A DNA stretch of 64,000 nucleotides. Source: an uncultured Roseburia sp. GTDB taxonomy: Bacteria > Bacillota > Clostridia > Lachnospirales > Lachnospiraceae. The stretch is taken from contig CAJUNX010000006.1 of assembly GCA_910587865.1 (NCBI GenBank), forward strand, positions 1 to 64,000, in the 5' to 3' direction. This document shows positions 25,807 through 34,798 of the stretch, piece by piece (positions within the stretch are counted from its first letter, which is position 1; every line of letters begins with the position of its first letter). The notes under the pieces were generated by a model. The model was not told where the DNA came from. It ran no database searches and worked only from the letters and a program-made list of their open reading frames with translations. Both the position numbers and the translations under genes were made by a program.

Positions 25807-27183
25807 ATGAGGCGGATGAGATACGGGATGGATATGACGGTGGGGCAGGCGCTGAAGGAGGAAGGATCCAGGAAGCTGATTGAGACATATCTGCCGGGAC
25901 TTGCGGCACGTGTGTGCGGACAGAACATGGCGATGGAGCTTTCTATAAGAAAGCTGCTTTCCTATCAGAAAGAGAGCTGTGACGCAGAACAGATTCGCGG
26001 GCTGGAACTGGAGCTTGAGCGGTTAAATGAGCTGCACAGCGGGCTGACGGAAGAGGAGGCCGGAAAGATCGCAGCGTATCTGAAGATTGCAGAACAATAC
26101 AAAACAGCAAAAGAGACAGGGACGGAAAACAGGAAGCGGTATGACGCGATCCGTCCCGGAGCGGAATGGCTGGATACCATGGGCCATCCCATCCAGGCGC
26201 ATGGCGGCGCGCTGTTTTATGAGGATGGCACATGGTACTGGTACGGCGAAAACAAAGAGCATACGGACGGCGTATGCGATATCTGGACCTGGGGGATCCG
26301 GGCCTATGCGTCGACGGATCTGTATAACTGGAGGGATCTCGGCCTGATCATCGAACCGGATGTGACAGACCCGGATTCACCGCTGTTTCCGGAGAAGCGC
26401 CTGGACCGTCCGCATATCATAAAATGCGCTGCGACCGGAACCTATGTCTGCTGGATCAAGCTGTCCGGGACGGACGCCTGCTTTGTCATACTGCAGGCGG
26501 ATGCGTTCTGCGGGCCGTACCGTCTGGTGAGAAAGGCGTACCGCCCGTTTGGCTTTGAGGCGGGAGATTTTGATATTACTACAGATGAAGAAGGAAGGGC
26601 ATATCTGTTTATGGATGGCAGCCATTCCGGGATTTACGGGATCCGGCTGTCGGAGGATGCCCTGACGGCGGAGCGGATTGTATCCCGCCAGTATGAGAAT
26701 CTGCATGCGCCCTTCTGCCGGGAAGGCGTGGCGGTATTTTCCCACGGAGGGAAAAAATATATGCTGACCAGCGGGATGACCGGCTATCTGCCGAACCAGA
26801 GCGATCTGGCAGTGGCGGACGGCTGGGAGGAGACGTTTGTGAGCATCGGGAATCCGCACGAGGCGGATGAGACGGACGCTTCCTTTAACAGTCAGATTTC
26901 ATTTGTATATGAGATGCCGGGGGAGGACCGGTATATCGCGCTGGCGGACCGCTGGGTGCCGGATGATCCGGTTGACAGGCAGCGGGCAGATCTGATCCGC
27001 CGGGCGGTGGCTTCGCGCTATGAGCCGGACCGGTATCCGGTGACGGAGGAGGAAAGGGAGATCTTCCGGCAGGCGCCCATGTTAAAAAATGCTGCCACGT
27101 CCCGGGCCGGTTATGTGTGGCTTCCGGTGCTGACGGATGGAGGAAGAGTGCGGATTGAATGGAAGGATTTCTGGAGAGTGTAA
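25807..27183 (+). CDS. Glycoside hydrolase family 43 (subfamily-24-like), with extra N-terminal helical domain
   Basis: 458 residues. From about residue 108 it is a five-bladed propeller beginning IQAHGGALFYEDGTWYWYGENK, which resembles exo-beta-1,3-galactanase-type GH43 proteins; REGVAVF supplies a likely acid Glu and SFNSQISFV the Gln that stands at the base position in that subgroup (from memory). Residues 10-70 form a separate helical module (MTVGQALKEEGSRKLIETYLPGLAA). No signal peptide, so cytoplasmic. Starts 13 bases after the GH2 gene. Confidence 0.82.
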   Translation: MRRMRYGMDMTVGQALKEEGSRKLIETYLPGLAARVCGQNMAMELSIRKLLSYQKESCDAEQIRGLELELERLNELHSGLTEEEAGKIAAYLKIAEQYKTAKETGTENRKRYDAIRPGAEWLDTMGHPIQAHGGALFYEDGTWYWYGENKEHTDGVCDIWTWGIRAYASTDLYNWRDLGLIIEPDVTDPDSPLFPEKRLDRPHIIKCAATGTYVCWIKLSGTDACFVILQADAFCGPYRLVRKAYRPFGFEAGDFDITTDEEGRAYLFMDGSHSGIYGIRLSEDALTAERIVSRQYENLHAPFCREGVAVFSHGGKKYMLTSGMTGYLPNQSDLAVADGWEETFVSIGNPHEADETDASFNSQISFVYEMPGEDRYIALADRWVPDDPVDRQRADLIRRAVASRYEPDRYPVTEEEREIFRQAPMLKNAATSRAGYVWLPVLTDGGRVRIEWKDFWRV

Positions 27184-27233
27184 CATGCAGATACAGGCCG
27201 CCAATGTGTGGTCGATACGGAAAGGAGACTGAT

Positions 27234-29339
27234 ATGGGACAAATTCTGGACGGAACGTCATATACGCTTGGCGTGTGTTATTATCCGGAGCACTGGCCAA
27301 AAGCAGTGTGGGAGGACGATTTAAGGCGCATGAAGGAGTGCGGGATTTCCGTGGTGCGCATTGCTGAGTTTGCGTGGAACTTAACGGAGCCAAAGGAAGG
27401 GAGTTTTACGTTTGATTTTTTTGACCGTTTCCTCGATCTGTGCCAGAGGATGGACATGCGGGTTATCTTCGGAACGCCCACCGCGACACCGCCGGCATGG
27501 CTGACAAAGAAATACCCGGAGGTTCTGAATGTGCGTGAGGACGGCATTCGTCTCACCCACGGGGGACGGCGTCAGTACAATTATAATTCACCGGTTTACC
27601 GGGAGAAAACGGCGCTGATTGTCGAAAAGATTGCGGAGCATTACGGGCCGCATCCGGCGGTGTGCGGCTGGCAGATTGACAACGAGATCAACTGCGAGCT
27701 GGACGTTTTTTATTCGGAGGCGGACGAGGCGGCCTTCCGGATCTGGCTGCGGGAAAAATACGGGACGCTGGAGGCGCTGAATGAGGCATGGGGAACCGTA
27801 TTCTGGAATCAGACCTGTACGGACTGGGAGGAGGTGCTGATTCCGAAGCGTGCCAGAAGCGGAAGCGTGAACCCGCATGCCATGCTGGACTATGCGAGAT
27901 TTATTTCACACAGCGCCAGAAGCTTTGTGAAGCTCCAGAGCGATATTCTGCACAGATATAGAAAGCCCGGTGACGTTATCACCACAAACGGGCGGTTCGA
28001 TCACCTGGACAATCACCGGATGACAGAGGAGAGCCTGGATTTCTTCTGTTATGATTCTTATCCGAACATGGTTTATGACGCACACAGCGGGAAGGAGGCG
28101 GAGGGGCTGAAGGACAGACTGTCCGGGCAGTTTCTTTCGGAGGTGAGGTCGGTTTCACCGGTATTCGGCATTATGGAACAGCAGTCCGGCGCAAACGGAG
28201 GAACCGGCGGCATGGCGGCTCCGGCGCCGAAGCCGGGACAGATGACGCTTTGGACGATGCAGAGTATTGCCCATGGGGCGGATTTTATCAGCTATTTCCG
28301 CTGGCGTACCTGTACCTTTGGCACGGAGATGTACTGGCACGGGATTCTGGACTATTCGGGCAGGGAGAACCGGCGGATCGCCGAGGTGCGGCTGATCAGA
28401 GAGAAGCTGGATGCGATCGGAGAAGCCGCGGGTTCCCGTTATCTGGCAGGAGTGGCGGTGATAAAGGACTATGACAATTGCTGGGATCTGCGTATCGATA
28501 CGTGGCACTGGGATTTGGAGGCAGTCAGTCAGAATGCGGTCTTTGCAGCGGCGCAAAAGCTCCATACGCCGCTGGATTATGTGTATCTGTCCGATGAGGG
28601 GGCCAGCGCGCCGCTTTCCGGCTATTCCGTGCTGATCTATCCACATCCATGTATCCTGTCGGCGGCCCGGACGGCACAGCTGGAGGAATATGTGAAGGGC
28701 GGCGGAACCCTGATCCTGGGCTGCCGGAGCGGGTACAAGGATATGGACGGGCACTGCGTGACGGAGGATCTGCCCGGTCTTCTTCGGCCGCTTACCGGGG
28801 CGGATATCCCGGAATTCACCAGGACCTGTGCGGGGGATGCGCCGGTGCTGATTCGCTGGGGGGAACGGCAGTATGAGGCGGAGGTGTTCTGTGATCAGCT
28901 GACGCCGCTGGAGAGTAAGAATCCGACGGAGCGTCCGGGGAGAGTCGCAGAGTGCACCGGGGAAACAGCGGAGGTGCTGGGGGTGTATGAGAACTGTTAC
29001 TTTGCGGGCTCCGGTGCTCTGCTGCGTCACCGGTACGGAAAAGGCTGTGTCTATTCCCTTGGAACCGTCTTTACGGAGGCGCTTGCCGCTGCGCTGCTGC
29101 GGGAGACAGGGGCGGCGGAGCCGGAGGCGGATATTATGAAGCTGCCGGAGTGCTGCGAGCTGGCGATTCGCGTGAAATGTGGGGTAAAGTATTATTTTGT
29201 GCTGAATTACAGTGACAGCCCTGCGGAGGTATTGTTAAATCATCCTTTCATAAATTTAATGGATGCGAAAGAATATAAAGAAAAAATGACGCTGGAGCCA
29301 TTTGGCGTTGCGGTGCTGCGAAGGCCGCAGGAAGGCTGA
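27234..29339 (+). CDS. Beta-galactosidase, glycoside hydrolase family 42
   Basis: 701 residues from ATG 27234 (AAAGGAG upstream). Family signatures LGVCYYPEHWP, TPTATPPAWL, acid/base E151 in WQIDNEINCE and nucleophile E315 in IMEQQSG, followed by the trimerisation domain (GYSVLIYPHPCIL) and a C-terminal beta domain. Cytoplasmic hydrolysis of beta-galactosides, typically from galactans or arabinogalactan. Confidence 0.95.
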   Translation: MGQILDGTSYTLGVCYYPEHWPKAVWEDDLRRMKECGISVVRIAEFAWNLTEPKEGSFTFDFFDRFLDLCQRMDMRVIFGTPTATPPAWLTKKYPEVLNVREDGIRLTHGGRRQYNYNSPVYREKTALIVEKIAEHYGPHPAVCGWQIDNEINCELDVFYSEADEAAFRIWLREKYGTLEALNEAWGTVFWNQTCTDWEEVLIPKRARSGSVNPHAMLDYARFISHSARSFVKLQSDILHRYRKPGDVITTNGRFDHLDNHRMTEESLDFFCYDSYPNMVYDAHSGKEAEGLKDRLSGQFLSEVRSVSPVFGIMEQQSGANGGTGGMAAPAPKPGQMTLWTMQSIAHGADFISYFRWRTCTFGTEMYWHGILDYSGRENRRIAEVRLIREKLDAIGEAAGSRYLAGVAVIKDYDNCWDLRIDTWHWDLEAVSQNAVFAAAQKLHTPLDYVYLSDEGASAPLSGYSVLIYPHPCILSAARTAQLEEYVKGGGTLILGCRSGYKDMDGHCVTEDLPGLLRPLTGADIPEFTRTCAGDAPVLIRWGERQYEAEVFCDQLTPLESKNPTERPGRVAECTGETAEVLGVYENCYFAGSGALLRHRYGKGCVYSLGTVFTEALAAALLRETGAAEPEADIMKLPECCELAIRVKCGVKYYFVLNYSDSPAEVLLNHPFINLMDAKEYKEKMTLEPFGVAVLRRPQEG

Positions 29340-29389
29340 CAGAGGGCGGCGCTGCAGAGCTGGCCGGGATGGATAGAAAGAGGAAAGGA

Positions 29390-30748
29390 ATGAAGCAGAA
29401 CTTATATCAGAATACACACAATCCACTGCTTCCGACGGAACATCATATGCCGGACGTGGAAGCGCATGTCATGTCTGACGGTAAGCTTTATCTGTACGGA
29501 AGCTATGATGACTGTAAAAATGCTTATTGCAGTAATGCTTACCGAGTGGCTTCTACAGCGGACATGAAGAGCTGGACGGTATCGGACAGGGTGTTTGAGG
29601 GAGGCTGTGTCCCCTGGTTTGATGAGACGGCAGATGTAGAGAAAACGCATACAGAGCCGACACCCTTTATTCGCAGGATGCAGCGGGAGATGGAGCTTCA
29701 TCCGGAACTGGATTATTTTGGCACGACGATGGAGAAGGAACAGCGGGCGCTTTTGTATGCACCGGACTGCCTGGAAAAGGACGGAACCTGGTATCTGTAT
29801 TTTTGCATGGAAGACGGAAGCGAAGGGGTGGCGGTATCAGAGAGGCCGGACGGTCCCTTTCGGGATCCGGTCCGGCTTCCCTGCAGCGGGATTGACCCGG
29901 CTGTCTTTTTAGATGAGGACGGATCGGCATATTATTACTGGGGACAGTTTGCAGCCAGCGGAGTACAGCTGAATGCGGACTGCAGATCCTTTGACAGGAG
30001 CAGGGTGGTCCAAAGGATTCTGACGGAAGAGGAGCATGGATTCCATGAGGGATGCTCTATGCGTAGAATCGGGGATACATATTATGCGGTGTTTGCGGAT
30101 ATTTCACACGGAAAACCGTCGTCGCTGGGATATGCGACTGCCAGGACACCGCTGGGTCCCTTTACCTATCGGGGAATTATCATTGACAATGACGGCTGCG
30201 ATCCGTCGGACTGGAATAATCATGGGTCCATCGAATGCTTCAGGGGGCAGTGGTATGTCTTTTACCACAGAAGCAGCCGCAATTCCAAAATAAACCGGCG
30301 GGTGTGCGCGGAGAAGATAGAAATTCTGCCGGACGGCAGGATCCCGGAGGTGAAGATGACGTCCCAGGGACCGGGAGAACCTTTCCGGCCGGGTGAGCTG
30401 ATCTATGGCTGTCAGGCATGTGTCTGCCGCGGGGGATGTTATATCGATTATGACGCGAAACGCAAAGAAGAGTATGTAAGGATTACGGCGGACGGGCAGT
30501 CGGCAGTGTTCCGGTACGTGTCACTTCAGCCGGGAAAGATGAGGATGCGGGCCGTCTGTACCGGCAGCATGCAGGTCGGGATTTTTCTGAATGGCCAGTG
30601 TGCCGGCAGCGGTATCCTGACGGAAGGAGTCAGTGAAATTCCCGTTCAGGTCTGCGAAAATATGGCAGAGCTTCCGCTGGAGGCGGAACAGGTTTTTCAT
30701 GGTGCAACAGAGGGCGGATTATTAAAGTTCAATTTTATTTTTGAATAG
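29390..30748 (+). CDS. Glycoside hydrolase family 43 (arabinofuranosidase/xylosidase type) with C-terminal beta domain
   Basis: 452 residues from ATG 29390, preceded by AGAGGAAAGGA; an ATG at 29369 lacks a site. Catalytic set visible: base Asp in MPDVEAHVM, pKa-modulating Asp in GIDPAVFLDEDG, acid Glu in HEGCSMRRIGD. The last 115 residues (CYIDYDAKRKEEYVRITADG ... LKFNFIFE) resemble a CBM6-like sandwich. Likely releases arabinose or xylose from imported oligosaccharides. Last gene before a terminator. Confidence 0.87.
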   Translation: MKQNLYQNTHNPLLPTEHHMPDVEAHVMSDGKLYLYGSYDDCKNAYCSNAYRVASTADMKSWTVSDRVFEGGCVPWFDETADVEKTHTEPTPFIRRMQREMELHPELDYFGTTMEKEQRALLYAPDCLEKDGTWYLYFCMEDGSEGVAVSERPDGPFRDPVRLPCSGIDPAVFLDEDGSAYYYWGQFAASGVQLNADCRSFDRSRVVQRILTEEEHGFHEGCSMRRIGDTYYAVFADISHGKPSSLGYATARTPLGPFTYRGIIIDNDGCDPSDWNNHGSIECFRGQWYVFYHRSSRNSKINRRVCAEKIEILPDGRIPEVKMTSQGPGEPFRPGELIYGCQACVCRGGCYIDYDAKRKEEYVRITADGQSAVFRYVSLQPGKMRMRAVCTGSMQVGIFLNGQCAGSGILTEGVSEIPVQVCENMAELPLEAEQVFHGATEGGLLKFNFIFE

Positions 30749-30821
30749 CATGGTGATCGCGGAATGTGGTCGGGAGCTGCTTGGCGAAGTTTCAGGAGAC
30801 AAAAAACGGTTTGATCTGATA

Positions 30822-30867
30822 AAACAGAGGTTTGATGCTGGTATGGTACAGACCTTTGTTTCTTTTT
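30822..30867 (+). terminator. Intrinsic terminator of the symporter-GH operon
   Basis: A 13-bp stem (AAACAGAGGTTTG with CAGACCTTTGTTT, including G-T pairs) followed by CTTTTT. A TATAAT hexamer begins in the T-tract (30867-30872) and may be the -10 of the next operon, although no good -35 is seen. Confidence 0.7.
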
Positions 30868-30974
30868 ATAATTGTCCTGTAAAAGCAAATGATCGTCAGA
30901 TCGACAAGCCCCTGGACGAACCGGATCAGAGATGCGATCCGGAAATCGGGAACCGGTGGCGGAATGGAGGAGAG

Positions 30975-32606
30975 ATGAAGAAAAGAATGGTATCAGCGCT
31001 TCTTTGCGCGGTGATGACGGCATCACTGCTGGCAGGCTGTGGAGACAGCGGCAGCGATGCGCAGACGGGGAGCGGGGACGCTGCAGGAGGTTCTGCGGAC
31101 GCGGCAGAAGCAACGGAGACGGCGGCGAATACGAATGCGGGTTCCGATGCAGACAAGGAATCTGACACGGCAGCAGACGGTGAGATCGTGGAGATCATCT
31201 GGCAGTATCCGGCGACGATGGATACGACGCAGGAAGGTTTTATCAATGTCGAAAACGCATTAAATGAGATGATGGAGCGCGATATCGGCGTGCATGTGAC
31301 CTTTGAGCCGGTGGAGCTGTTAAATGCGCAGAGCGATGCGATCCTCGCCGCATCTTCGGGAGAGAAGCTGGATATCATGCTGACGGCATTTACCAGTATG
31401 GGAAACGTGGTGAATAAGGGTCTGATCATACCGCTGGATGATCTGCTGAAGGAGTATGGACAGGATATCATCGCGAATTCCCACACGCTTGATAACTGTG
31501 GCTATCAGGGACAGACTTATGGTGTAACGACCGGTGATGTGATGGGGAATTCCTATAGCTATCTGATAAAAAAGAGCTATTGGGATAAGTATAATCTTGA
31601 GGAGCTGACCGGATGGACAGATGACAAGATTTATACCCTGGACGAGATCGAGGAAATTTTTGAGATCGTAAAAGAGGGCGAAGGCGATAAATTTTACTGT
31701 GATGTCCCATGGCCAGATCCGGAGCCGTTAAACCGCGGTTATATCGAGTATGATGAGATCGGCGGATCTCTGGCTTGTGGTGTATTAATGTTAAATCGTG
31801 ATTTTACAGATACCACCGTATATAATCTGTTTGAGACGGAGGAGTACGCGGAATATTGTAAGATGCGTTATGACTGGGCGCAGAAGGGATATCTCGCCCC
31901 GGATGCGGCTGTGACGACAGAGTCGGTGGATGTGCTTGTCGCCCAGGACAACTATCTGGGATGCTTCTCCTGGGGCGGGCCGGTGTCCATCAACTCTTCC
32001 AGCTGGGGCCAGGAGGTCGTTCCGCTGGATACGGTGCCTTTCTATCAGCCGTTTAACGGCGGAGCGGTGATCCAGTGGAGTATCCCGATCACCTGCGAGC
32101 GGCCGGATAAGGCGATGCAGGCGCTGAATTATATTTATCAGAATCCGGATGCAGCGGCGCTGATCCAGTTCGGGATCGAGGGTGTGGATTATGAAGTCGT
32201 TGCGGAGGAAGGAGATTTAAAGCAGATTCAGTACACGGTAGAGAACGCAGCGGATCGCCCCTATAACATGGGCTATGGTATCTGGGGGGATTCTCTCTCC
32301 TGGCCGGCTGTGGCGCCGCAGGATATTCACAGAAGTGAGATCCGGCGCTCCATCGATCAGGAATGCCCGGACAGCCGGAAATCGCCGGCCTTCGGATATT
32401 CCTTCGTGCAGGAGCCGGTGGCATCCGAGGTGGCAGCGGTCAACACTGTGATCGAGCAGTATGCGAGGAGCCTGAACTGTGGCGCGCTGGATCCGGAGAA
32501 GGCGCTGCCGGAATTCATCGACGCGTTAAAGGCCGCCGGAATGGATAAGATCATTGAAGAGCAGCAGAGTCAGCTGGACGCATGGCTGGCAGGAAAAGCA
32601 GAGTAG
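30975..32606 (+). CDS. LipO/YtcQ-type extracellular sugar-binding lipoprotein of an ABC importer
   Basis: 543 residues from ATG 30975 (GGAGGAGAG upstream). Signal peptide with lipobox LLAGC (Cys near residue 22), an Asp/Ala/Thr-rich spacer, then a type-1 solute-binding fold. The C-terminal part (WGDSLSWPAVAPQDIHRSEIRR ... INDALKAAGMDKI-like end) matches the DUF3502 extension of large (about 540 residue) oligosaccharide-binding lipoproteins. Anchored outside the cell. Works with the two permeases that follow; the ATPase is not encoded here, so a shared MsmK-type ATPase is expected. Confidence 0.9.
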   Translation: MKKRMVSALLCAVMTASLLAGCGDSGSDAQTGSGDAAGGSADAAEATETAANTNAGSDADKESDTAADGEIVEIIWQYPATMDTTQEGFINVENALNEMMERDIGVHVTFEPVELLNAQSDAILAASSGEKLDIMLTAFTSMGNVVNKGLIIPLDDLLKEYGQDIIANSHTLDNCGYQGQTYGVTTGDVMGNSYSYLIKKSYWDKYNLEELTGWTDDKIYTLDEIEEIFEIVKEGEGDKFYCDVPWPDPEPLNRGYIEYDEIGGSLACGVLMLNRDFTDTTVYNLFETEEYAEYCKMRYDWAQKGYLAPDAAVTTESVDVLVAQDNYLGCFSWGGPVSINSSSWGQEVVPLDTVPFYQPFNGGAVIQWSIPITCERPDKAMQALNYIYQNPDAAALIQFGIEGVDYEVVAEEGDLKQIQYTVENAADRPYNMGYGIWGDSLSWPAVAPQDIHRSEIRRSIDQECPDSRKSPAFGYSFVQEPVASEVAAVNTVIEQYARSLNCGALDPEKALPEFIDALKAAGMDKIIEEQQSQLDAWLAGKAE

Positions 32607-32617
32607 TGATGTGACGG

Positions 32618-32651
32618 ATGAGGCGGGGCTGTTACAGCTCCGTCTCATTTT
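32618..32651 (+). terminator. Intercistronic hairpin between binding protein and permease genes
   Basis: A 14-bp stem (ATGAGGCGGGGCTG with CAGCTCCGTCTCAT, two G-T pairs) with a TTA loop, then TTTTCT. Probably a partial terminator or RNA stabiliser that keeps the binding protein in excess of the permeases. Confidence 0.65.
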
Positions 32652-32686
32652 CTACCATGAAGTAATGTTCAGAGAGGAGAAGAATT

Positions 32687-33634
32687 ATGTCTGATTCGGT
32701 GACACGGGCAGGGAAGCCGGGAAAAAAACGGTACAACTGGAAACACTATATTCCGTATTATGTCATGGTGCTGCCCGGCCTGATTTATCTGCTGTTCAAC
32801 AATTACATGCCGATGTTCGGCGTGATCATCGCGTTTAAAAATCTGGATTTTTCCAAGGGCATTTTCGGGAGCGACTGGTGCGGATTTAAAAATTTCCGCT
32901 TCCTGTTCGGCACGAAGGACGCCTGGACGATCACGCGGAATACGGTGGGCTACAATATCGCATTTTTCCTCGTGGGAACGGTGCTGGCGATCACACTTGC
33001 GATCTGCTTAAATGAGGTGCTCTCGAAGCGTGCCTCGAAGATTTATCAGACCGTGATCCTGCTGCCGTATCTGATGAGCTGGGTTATCATCGGATATCTT
33101 GCATACGCATTTCTTTCCGGCGAGACCGGGCTGATCAACCGGACGATCTTAGAGCCCCTCGGGCTGCAGCCGGTCAGCTTTTATCAGGAGACGCGTTACT
33201 GGCCCTTTATCCTGGTGCTGGTCAATACCTGGAAGGGCGTCGGCTACAGCATGATTATTTATTATTCTTCCATTGTCGGGATCAGCACGGATTATTATGA
33301 GGCGGCCAAAATCGACGGGGCGACGAAGTGGAAACAGATCCGCTATATCACGCTTCCGCTGCTAAAGCCGACCTTTATCACGCTGTTTATCCTGACGGTG
33401 GGGCAGATGTTCCGGTCTGACTTCGGACTGTTTTATCAGATCCCGCGCAACAGCGGCCCGCTGTATGCGGTGACAAGGACGCTGGACGTGTACGTCTATC
33501 AGGCGCTGATGCTAAACAGCGACTACGCGATGTCCTCGGCGGCGAGCCTTTATCAGTCGGCGGTCTGCTTCGTGCTGATCGTGTCGGCAAACTATATCGT
33601 GCGCAAATATCAGAGGGAAAGTGCGATTTTCTAA
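32687..33634 (+). CDS. ABC sugar permease, LplB/YtcP type
   Basis: 315 residues and six membrane helices. Start YIPYYVMVLPGLIYLLFNNYMPMFGVIIAFKN is typical of LplB. The EAA loop reads YYEAAKIDGATKWKQIRYITLPLLKPT. Good ribosome binding site (GAGAGGAGAAG). Paired with the next permease. Confidence 0.92.
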   Translation: MSDSVTRAGKPGKKRYNWKHYIPYYVMVLPGLIYLLFNNYMPMFGVIIAFKNLDFSKGIFGSDWCGFKNFRFLFGTKDAWTITRNTVGYNIAFFLVGTVLAITLAICLNEVLSKRASKIYQTVILLPYLMSWVIIGYLAYAFLSGETGLINRTILEPLGLQPVSFYQETRYWPFILVLVNTWKGVGYSMIIYYSSIVGISTDYYEAAKIDGATKWKQIRYITLPLLKPTFITLFILTVGQMFRSDFGLFYQIPRNSGPLYAVTRTLDVYVYQALMLNSDYAMSSAASLYQSAVCFVLIVSANYIVRKYQRESAIF

Positions 33635-33652
33635 AGGAGGGCCAGAGAAGCT

Positions 33653-34552
33653 ATGAAATCAAGAGAAGCAAAAATAACACAGGTGATATCGAACGGAATA
33701 TGTGTGGTTTTTACACTGTGCGCCCTTCTGCCCTTTATCCTTCTGTTTGTCGGTTCGTTTACGGACAACGCGTGGGCGCTGGAGCATGGTTTTACCTTTT
33801 TTCCGCAGAAATTCAGCGTGGAGGCTTATCGCTATATCCTGGATAAATGGCAGCTTATCGGACGCGGATTTATGATGACAATTATAGTTGCTGCTTTGGG
33901 GACGGCCATCAGCCTGGGGATTTCGACGTTGTTTGCTTACGGCATCAGCAAATCGGAGATTCCGGGGATGAAGCTGATCAGCTTTCTGCTGATCTTCACC
34001 ATGCTGTTTAACGGCGGGCTGGTCTCCACCTATTACTGCTATGTGAACCTGTATCACATCAAAGATACGGTGTGGGCGCTGATCGTGCCGAATTTTCTGA
34101 TGAATGCCTTTAATGTAATCCTGATACGGAATTATTTTGTGACCAGCATCCCGGCGAGCTTAGAGGAGGCGGCCCGGATTGACGGGGCGACGGAATACCG
34201 CACGTTTTCTTCCATCGTGCTGCCCTTAAGCAAGCCGATCATGGCGACGATCGGGCTGCTGACGGCCCTGACCTACTGGAATGACTGGACGAACGGGCTT
34301 TACTATCTGTCCAGGAGAAACGGGGCGAAGTTCTATACGATTCAGAATATTTTAAATAATATCAACGAAAACCTGCAGTCGATCTTAAAGGCCTCGACCT
34401 CGGAGATCGGAGGCGGAAGCACTGCGGATATGCCCTCCACAACGATCCGGATGGCGATCGCGGTGGTCGGGATCCTGCCGGTAGTTGTGGCCTATCCGTT
34501 TTTCCAAAAGTACTTTGTGAAGGGGATCACGCTGGGCGGCGTGAAGGAGTAA
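33653..34552 (+). CDS. ABC sugar permease, LplC/YtcP-partner type
   Basis: 299 residues with six membrane helices. EAA loop LEEAARIDGATEYRTFSSIVLPLSKP and the family ending FQKYFVKGITLGGVKE. Begins 18 bases after the first permease behind AAAGGAGG. Confidence 0.93.
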   Translation: MKSREAKITQVISNGICVVFTLCALLPFILLFVGSFTDNAWALEHGFTFFPQKFSVEAYRYILDKWQLIGRGFMMTIIVAALGTAISLGISTLFAYGISKSEIPGMKLISFLLIFTMLFNGGLVSTYYCYVNLYHIKDTVWALIVPNFLMNAFNVILIRNYFVTSIPASLEEAARIDGATEYRTFSSIVLPLSKPIMATIGLLTALTYWNDWTNGLYYLSRRNGAKFYTIQNILNNINENLQSILKASTSEIGGGSTADMPSTTIRMAIAVVGILPVVVAYPFFQKYFVKGITLGGVKE

Positions 34553-34585
34553 ATTTAGATATGGTGTCATGAGAGGAGGTTATGT

Positions 34586-34798
34586 TTGGAGATGAAACGT
34601 ATTACATCTGCTGTGGCGCCGGTTCTTCCGGACGGAAAGGAATTAGAGAACGACGGTTCGGCGGAGCATCCGTTCCGGACGATTAACCGCACCGCAGAAA
34701 TCGCAGAGCCGGGCACGCGGATCATCGTAGCCGGAGAGATAAGGCGCTGCCCGGGTGAAACAATATATCGTGTATCAAATAGAGGAGAATTGGAATGA
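34586..34798 (+). pseudogene. Truncated remnant of a right-handed beta-helix (pectate-lyase-like) protein
   Basis: 70 residues read from a TTG behind GAGGAGG. Residues 22-47 (NDGSAEHPFRTINRTAEIAEPGTRIIV) match the opening of right-handed parallel beta-helix proteins that act on pectin or other glycans, which normally begin this way and continue for hundreds of residues. Here the reading frame stops soon after and overlaps the next start by 4 bases. I read it as the leftover N-terminus of a deleted gene; it may still drive coupled translation of the next gene. Confidence 0.5.
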
